The translations under genes were made by a program, and so were the position numbers. DNA of 64,000 bases, taken from Fontibacter flavus. Lineage in GTDB: Bacteria; Bacteroidota; Bacteroidia; Cytophagales; Cyclobacteriaceae. Location: NCBI RefSeq assembly GCF_042432905.1, contig NZ_JBHLWI010000014.1:20634-84633 (forward strand), read 5' to 3'. Below the pieces are notes generated by a model. The model searched no databases, was not told where the DNA came from, and worked only from the letters and a program-made list of their open reading frames with translations. The stretch's first letter is position 1. Every line of letters starts with the position of its first letter. This document shows, in pieces, positions 59,318 to 64,000 of this stretch.

Positions 59318-61048
59318 ATGAAAAAAATCCTGCGCTATCTACTATTCTTTTTCACAAGCTTCTGCCTAAAAGCCCAAACGGCATATCCTACACTTTTTGA
59401 AGAAACCAAGGGCAAAGAAACACCTGAATATGCTGATGTCATTGCCTATTTCCAGACTTTGTCCAATGATTTTGAAGAAGTCCGTATCGTGGAAATGGGG
59501 ACAACGGACGCAGGCTTACCGCTTCATGTGGTACTTTTTGACCGGCAACAAGACTTCGATCCTAAAAAATGGCATGAAACCGGCAGGCTGGTCCTTTTCA
59601 TCAACAACGGCATCCACCCTGGCGAACCGGATGGGATCGATGCTTCCATGATGTTCCTAAGGGATATTCTCTTAAGCAAGCAACAGGTACCCAATGACTT
59701 GGCAATGGCCATTATTCCCGTTTACAATATAGGAGGGCATTTGAACAGGGGAAGCTTCAGTAGAGTAAATCAAAATGGTCCGGAAGCTTATGGTTTCAGA
59801 GGAAATGCCAGAAACTTTGACCTCAACAGGGATTTTATCAAAGCCGACACTAAGAATGCCCGCTCCTTCCAACTGATTTTCAATTGGCTGAAACCACAGG
59901 TGTTTATTGATACCCATGTCAGCAATGGGGCGGATTACCAACATGTGATGACCTTGATCTCTACCCAACATGACCGGCTGGGCGAAAGGCTGGGAGAGTA
60001 CCTTGAAAAAGAAATGAACCCCCTGCTCTATCAGAAAATGAAAGAAAAAGACTTTCCCATGGTTCCTTATGTAAATGCCTGGGGAGGTAAGCCTGAAGAT
60101 GGATGGGCACAGTTCAAGGATAATGGCAGGTACAGCAGTGGCTATGCAGCCCTGTTCAGTACTTTGAGTTTTATGCCGGAAACACATATGCTCAAGCCCT
60201 ATGAGCAGCGTGTCTACTCCACCTATGCCCTCTTCGAGACTTTTATGGAGGTATTGGAAAAAGACGGGGAAAGAATTGTGGCTTTTGCCAATGCTGACCG
60301 AAATTCCAGAAAAAACCAAAGGGTATTCGAGTTTAACCACACACTGGACAGGGAATCCTTTAAAATGATTGAATTCAGAGGTTATGAATCAGGACAGAAA
60401 CCTTCTGAAATTTCTGGTCATCCAAGACTTTACTATGACAGGGAACAACCTTTTACCAAGGAGGTCAAATTCTTTGACCATTACAAAAGTGGTCTGAGTA
60501 TCACCAAACCCAAATCTTACCTAATACCACAAGCCTGGCATAACATCATCGAAAACCTTCAGAGAAATGGCGTAAACCTGGAGCAATTGAAATCAGATAC
60601 CCTGTTACCGGTTAGCATATACCATATCGTGGATTTTCAAACTGCCCAAAGGCCATTTGAAGGCCACTACCTCCACAGCCAAATAAAGGTAGAAAAATCT
60701 CAGGCCTTGATGAGGTTCAGGGCTGGTGATTACCTGATACCCATGAACCAAGAAAACAACCGGTATATCATGGAAGTATTGGAACCTGAAAGTGAGGACA
60801 GCTTTTTCGCATGGAACTTCTTTGATACCATATTACAGTCCAAAGAAGGGTATTCAGCGTATGTATTTGAAGACTTGGCCGCAGATTTTCTGAGACAAAA
60901 TCCTGAAATCAAAAAAGCATTGGAAGAGGCGAAACAACAAAATCCTGAATTGGCGAATAGTGGTCCAGCACAACTCAGGTGGGTATATGAACGCAGTCCA
61001 TGGAAAGAAAAGGAACATAACCGGTATCCTGTTTTTAGGATAGACTAA
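59318..61048 (+). CDS. secreted M14-family zinc carboxypeptidase, short form
   Basis: 576-residue secreted peptidase with a signal peptide (to about residue 20). The zinc motif NNGIHPGEPDGIDASMM (His100, Glu103) and the later PQVFIDTHVSNGADY His are visible, along with ARNFDLNRDFIK. It resembles the large M14 protein at 39.6 kb in its catalytic half but lacks the long C-terminal part. Stand-alone gene followed by a repeat field. Confidence 0.9.
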   Translation: MKKILRYLLFFFTSFCLKAQTAYPTLFEETKGKETPEYADVIAYFQTLSNDFEEVRIVEMGTTDAGLPLHVVLFDRQQDFDPKKWHETGRLVLFINNGIHPGEPDGIDASMMFLRDILLSKQQVPNDLAMAIIPVYNIGGHLNRGSFSRVNQNGPEAYGFRGNARNFDLNRDFIKADTKNARSFQLIFNWLKPQVFIDTHVSNGADYQHVMTLISTQHDRLGERLGEYLEKEMNPLLYQKMKEKDFPMVPYVNAWGGKPEDGWAQFKDNGRYSSGYAALFSTLSFMPETHMLKPYEQRVYSTYALFETFMEVLEKDGERIVAFANADRNSRKNQRVFEFNHTLDRESFKMIEFRGYESGQKPSEISGHPRLYYDREQPFTKEVKFFDHYKSGLSITKPKSYLIPQAWHNIIENLQRNGVNLEQLKSDTLLPVSIYHIVDFQTAQRPFEGHYLHSQIKVEKSQALMRFRAGDYLIPMNQENNRYIMEVLEPESEDSFFAWNFFDTILQSKEGYSAYVFEDLAADFLRQNPEIKKALEEAKQQNPELANSGPAQLRWVYERSPWKEKEHNRYPVFRID

Positions 61049-61057
61049 AACAGAACT

Positions 61058-61317
61058 AGATTTCTCCCCGCCGCGACGTAGCAAAATGACAAGGTGAAGC
61101 CTTAGTCGATAGCAACCCATCTGAGTGAGGATAATATTTTTTAAAGAAATTTAAAGATGAAGCCTTCCACCAGCAAAACAACAACTACTCAAATAAGCCT
61201 ATCCTTGTCACCTCGACGTAGGAGAGGTCTAATACCTCAAGGCTATAAAGATTTCTCCCTACGGCCGAATTGACAAGGGGAAGTCTAACCCAATAATACC
61301 CCATCAGAGTAGGGATA
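61058..61317. repeat. REP-like repeat field: two direct units and one inverted unit
   Basis: Units 61058-61133 and 61249-61317 each start AGATTTCTCC, pass through GACAAGG and end CATC-GAGT-GGATA. A third, partial unit in the opposite direction lies at 61203-61230 (CCTTGTCACCTCGACGTAGG). This alternation of a TGTCA...TCGA...GAGAAATCT-type sequence is a pattern I know from intergenic repeats of many Bacteroidota. No gene lies between 61049 and 61601. Confidence 0.65.
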
Positions 61318-61436
61318 GCAACAAACCAAAAACTATCCATCAACTAAAGGCCCCCTCCTTCTATAAGCTTTTCCTTGTGGTACTTTGTCATTTGTGGTAA
61401 AAACCCCTGTGGCTCTCGGTGACTTCTCGGTGCATC

Positions 61437-61456
61437 CCTGCCGGCTGCAGGCGGGT
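61437..61456 (+). repeat. 20-nt palindromic element in noncoding DNA
   Basis: CCTGCCGGCTGCAGGCGGGT, same length and CCTG...CAGG scaffold as the insertion at 43576 in the RHS fragment. It lies after a CTCTCGGTGACTTCTCGGTG repeat. Confidence 0.5.
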
Positions 61457-61550
61457 CTGTGTAATTAAAAGATATCTGCCCTTCTTGGGCACCAACTTAC
61501 CAAAGCTCCAACTTTTGACTTGGCTCTTAACCTACCACAGTTCTTCAAAC

Positions 61551-61583
61551 TTGGGTTTATTCCCGTTTAATTCCATACTTTTG
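61551..61583 (+). promoter_or_regulatory. promoter for the DUF6787 gene
   Basis: TTG (61551-61553), 22-nt spacer, TACTTTTG (61576-61583), an exact -7 box 18 nt before the ATG at 61602. It supports this start over a much earlier in-frame ATG at 61419. Confidence 0.6.
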
Positions 61584-61601
61584 AGACGGAAAACAAAATC
61601 C

Positions 61602-61925
61602 ATGACAAATTCAAAACCAAATTTTCTTCAAAGACTTCAAGCCAAGTGGCATCTCAATAGTCTCTTTCAGGTTGTTTTGGTCCTAATCGTATTTGCTTTG
61701 ACAGGATTCACCATCCTGTTTATCAAAAAACCAATTTTTGATTTTCTGGGTGTCAGCATGGAAAGAGGAGGGTTTTGGAAAACGGTCCTCTATCTTCTGC
61801 TTGTACTACCGCTTTACCAGATTATTTTGTTGATGTGGGGATTTGTTTTTGGGCAATTCAGTTTCTTCTGGGAAAAAGAAAAACAGTTTATAAGGAAAAT
61901 CACCGGAAAAAAGATAAAGGATTAA
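61602..61925 (+). CDS. DUF6787 family small membrane protein
   Basis: 107-residue protein with two membrane helices (about residues 20-42 and 58-82). The pattern FLQRLQAKWHLNSLFQVVLV, GFWKTVLYLLLVLPLY and the final FGQFSFFWEKEKQFIRKI matches the DUF6787 proteins of Bacteroidota. Function unknown. The promoter just upstream fixes the start; the extension to 61419 would run through repeats. Confidence 0.75.
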   Translation: MTNSKPNFLQRLQAKWHLNSLFQVVLVLIVFALTGFTILFIKKPIFDFLGVSMERGGFWKTVLYLLLVLPLYQIILLMWGFVFGQFSFFWEKEKQFIRKITGKKIKD

Positions 61926-62030
61926 TTTAAAAATCACCTTTGATCAAATAACAATCTCTATTGAGAACTGTTTTGCCCTTAAGCCCAAAAGTTAAGACAA
62001 GCAATAAGGTTCAAAACCGATCATATTCCT

Positions 62031-62038
62031 TAAATTTG
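62031..62038 (+). promoter_or_regulatory. -7 promoter element for the ABC exporter gene
   Basis: TAAATTTG, an exact TAnnTTTG match, 31 nt before the ATG at 62070; no TTTG at the -33 position. Confidence 0.5.
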
Positions 62039-62069
62039 CAGATTGATTATCAGAGAATAGCATACTTCC

Positions 62070-63860
62070 ATGGCAAAAAAGAAAGGTAAAACCCTTGAAG
62101 AGCACGAAAAAAGAAAGCTAAACAAACAGAATTTATCCAAACTCGGAGGAGTATTTAGGTTCGTTCTGCCATATAAGCTGACGTTTTTTGCAGGCTTGAT
62201 TTTTTTATTGTTCTCCAGTCTTACCCTGCTGACCTTTCCATTTGTTGCCGGAAAATTGATTGATACGGCATCAGGGGAAAGCTGGCTGGTTAATGATATT
62301 AACGCCATAGCACTGATTTTATTGGGCATCCTATTGGTGCAGAGTATCTTTTCTTTTTTTAGGGTATGGTTATTTGCCAAAGTATCGGAACGCAGTATGC
62401 GGGACATAAGGGTTTCCCTGTACAGCAGAATGGTACAGTTACCGATGACCTTTTTTGACAAAAGAAGAACCGGTGAACTGATCAGTAGAATTACTGCAGA
62501 TGTCAGCATGTTGCAGGAAACATTCTCGACTACCTTGGCAGAACTTTTCAGACAAATCATCACGCTTATTGCGGGTGTTGTTTTCCTGATGGCCACCACA
62601 CCAAAACTCACCTTATTTATGCTGGCCACCTTCCCGATATTGATCATCATCGCGATGGTTTTTGGGAAGTTTATCCGCAAACTCTCCAAACAAACCCAAG
62701 ATGAACTGGCCGCGGCAAATGTGATCGTGGAAGAAACGCTGCATTCGATTATGACAGTCAAGTCCTTTGCAGGAGAAGACTATGAATCCAACAGATACAA
62801 TAAAGGGCTAAACAAAGTCGTAAAGGTTGCCTTAAAAGCCGCAGGTTTTAGAGGAGCCTTTATTTCCTTTATCATTTTCGCCCTCTTTGGGGGAATCGTG
62901 GCAGTAATGTGGTATGGCGCTACTTTGGTGGCATCAGGAGACATGAGTATTGGTGACCTGGTTTCTTTTGTCTTGTATACCACCTTTATCGGAGGTTCCA
63001 TCGCTGGTCTTGGAGACATTTATGGTCAGGTACAGAAAGCCATTGGATCATCAGAAAGGGTATTGGAAATTCTGGATGAAGCGCCTGAAGTTTCCACTGC
63101 AGACTTCCAAAAAGTCAAGGTTGATGGCAATATCCTTTTTGATCAGGTTCGCTTTACCTATCCTACCCGACCCGAAGTAGAAGTGCTAAAAAACATCAAG
63201 CTAGACATCAAAGCAGGTGAGAAAGTAGCCCTTGCCGGACATAGCGGTGCCGGTAAATCCACGATTATTCAACTCCTTCTGAAATTCTATCCAGTACAAA
63301 ACGGAACTGTGAGTGTTGATGGTAAGCCTCTACAAGAATGGAACCTCAAGCAATTACGCTCCAATATCGGGATTGTGCCACAAGAGGTATTGCTTTTTGG
63401 TGGCAGTATCCGGGAAAACATTGCCTATGCTAAACCTGAAGCTTCGGAGGAAGAAATCATCGAGGCTGCCAAAAAAGCCAATGCTTGGCAGTTTATCAGC
63501 AAATTTCCTGAAGGTTTGGACACAAAAGTGGGAGAACGCGGCGTTAAATTATCCGGAGGACAGAGACAACGTGTAGCCATTGCCAGGGCGATTTTGAAAA
63601 ATCCTGCCATTTTGATTTTGGATGAGGCTACTTCTTCTTTGGATTCTGAATCAGAGGCATTGGTACAGGAGGCATTGGATGAACTGATGAAAAACAGGAC
63701 TACCATCATCATTGCCCATAGATTGGGGACAATCAGAAAAGTGGACAGGATTTATGTGTTAAAAGAAGGTGAAATCGTGGAACAAGGAACACATGAAGAA
63801 CTGACCATCAAAGAGGATGGATTTTATGCCAACTTAGTGAAATTACAACTGGTAGAATAA
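62070..63860 (+). CDS. ABC transporter, fused permease and ATPase (type I exporter)
   Basis: 596-residue half-transporter that would act as a homodimer. The membrane domain (about residues 30-330) has six helices and the coupling-helix region RRTGELISRITADVSMLQE. The ATPase domain has Walker A GHSGAGKST, Q loop, signature LSGGQRQRVAIARAI, Walker B ILILDEATSSLDSE and the H loop IIIAHRLGTI. It belongs to the MsbA/lipid-exporter-like group; substrate unknown. It has its own promoter and terminator. Confidence 0.95.
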   Translation: MAKKKGKTLEEHEKRKLNKQNLSKLGGVFRFVLPYKLTFFAGLIFLLFSSLTLLTFPFVAGKLIDTASGESWLVNDINAIALILLGILLVQSIFSFFRVWLFAKVSERSMRDIRVSLYSRMVQLPMTFFDKRRTGELISRITADVSMLQETFSTTLAELFRQIITLIAGVVFLMATTPKLTLFMLATFPILIIIAMVFGKFIRKLSKQTQDELAAANVIVEETLHSIMTVKSFAGEDYESNRYNKGLNKVVKVALKAAGFRGAFISFIIFALFGGIVAVMWYGATLVASGDMSIGDLVSFVLYTTFIGGSIAGLGDIYGQVQKAIGSSERVLEILDEAPEVSTADFQKVKVDGNILFDQVRFTYPTRPEVEVLKNIKLDIKAGEKVALAGHSGAGKSTIIQLLLKFYPVQNGTVSVDGKPLQEWNLKQLRSNIGIVPQEVLLFGGSIRENIAYAKPEASEEEIIEAAKKANAWQFISKFPEGLDTKVGERGVKLSGGQRQRVAIARAILKNPAILILDEATSSLDSESEALVQEALDELMKNRTTIIIAHRLGTIRKVDRIYVLKEGEIVEQGTHEELTIKEDGFYANLVKLQLVE

Positions 63861-63875
63861 TAATCATACATGTAT

Positions 63876-63909
63876 AAAAAGGGGCTGTCCGAAAAGGGCA
63901 GCCTTTTTT
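63876..63909 (+). terminator. terminator after the ABC exporter gene
   Basis: Stem GGCTGTCC / GGGCAGCC (63883-63890, 63896-63903, one G-T pair), loop GAAAA, flanked by A and T runs. The last 90 nt of the window show no gene. Confidence 0.85.
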
Positions 63910-64000
63910 ATGCTGCAATTTTTTGATTTTGAAAATCTAAAGTCATGATTGGGGATTTTTGATTAGATTTTTTCCTTGACACGTATAATACTGGTCGACT

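Noticed and set aside
59672..60340. Minus-strand open frame of about 222 codons inside the short M14 gene
   Set aside because: Antisense shadow of a gene with intact zinc-site motifs.
62030..62761. Minus-strand open frame of about 243 codons at the start of the ABC exporter gene
   Set aside because: Low-complexity Ser/Leu-rich product opposite a well-supported membrane domain.
63876..64000. Insertion sequence end at the right edge
   Set aside because: The GGGGCTGTCC hairpin fits a simple terminator with A and T runs; no transposase text is seen in the last 90 nt.

Overview
The window looks like a chromosomal piece of a marine or aquatic Bacteroidota, most like the Cytophagales/Cyclobacteriaceae (Algoriphagus-, Belliella- or Cyclobacterium-type). 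Supporting signs are the porP-gldKLMN gliding/type IX secretion cluster, a PorW/SprE lipoprotein, DUF4270, DUF4271 and DUF6787 family proteins, many SPII lipoproteins, and promoters carrying the Bacteroidota -7 box TAnnTTTG instead of a TATAAT box. Base composition is moderately AT-rich. No tRNA, rRNA, CRISPR array or intact insertion sequence was recognised.

Region by region. 1-4.2 kb (minus strand): M23 peptidase, bactofilin, AtpZ, an AtpI-like protein, then atpB-atpE-atpF-atpH running off the left edge. 4.3-11.1 kb (plus): porW/sprE, a class A penicillin-binding protein and uvrC. 11.1-20.4 kb (minus): an Omp85-like protein, DUF4271, hemD, porP, gldK, gldL, gldM, gldN. 20.4-30 kb: hemW, a DUF721 protein, a DUF4197 lipoprotein, a phosphatase/STAS/kinase partner-switching module, and three consecutive parvulin/SurA-type periplasmic folding genes. 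30-42.2 kb: an AraC regulator, acyl-CoA dehydrogenase, zinc peptidase, flippase-like protein, panD, panC, a short GT5 glycosyltransferase, DUF4270, glmS and an M14 peptidase. This is ordinary core genome with clear hairpin terminators.

42.2-47.2 kb is a degraded accessory island. It holds at least three displaced RHS/YD-repeat toxin tips without a full-length RHS gene. Two tips are followed directly by a small membrane protein that could be an immunity protein, and one carries an HELGH metallopeptidase effector domain. Two tips are broken by a single extra G. The middle one is interrupted by seven short insertions, nearly all palindromic, whose removal rebuilds one continuous RHS reading frame. 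The longest insertion type (about 60 nt) occurs four times with hairpin arms that differ in sequence but stay complementary.

47.2-54.9 kb returns to metabolism: a lipoprotein, an AraC regulator divergent from a large ThuA/PVC-dehydrogenase/cupredoxin lipoprotein, and two sugar-pathway genes (TIM-barrel isomerase, Gfo/Idh/MocA oxidoreductase). 54.9-59.2 kb is a second AT-rich accessory island. It has a lipoprotein with a C-terminal AHH/HNH-like nuclease domain whose start lies behind a run of eight C (a candidate phase switch), a likely immunity protein, and decayed or orphan small genes. 59.3-64 kb holds an M14 peptidase, a REP-like repeat field, a DUF6787 protein and an ABC exporter.
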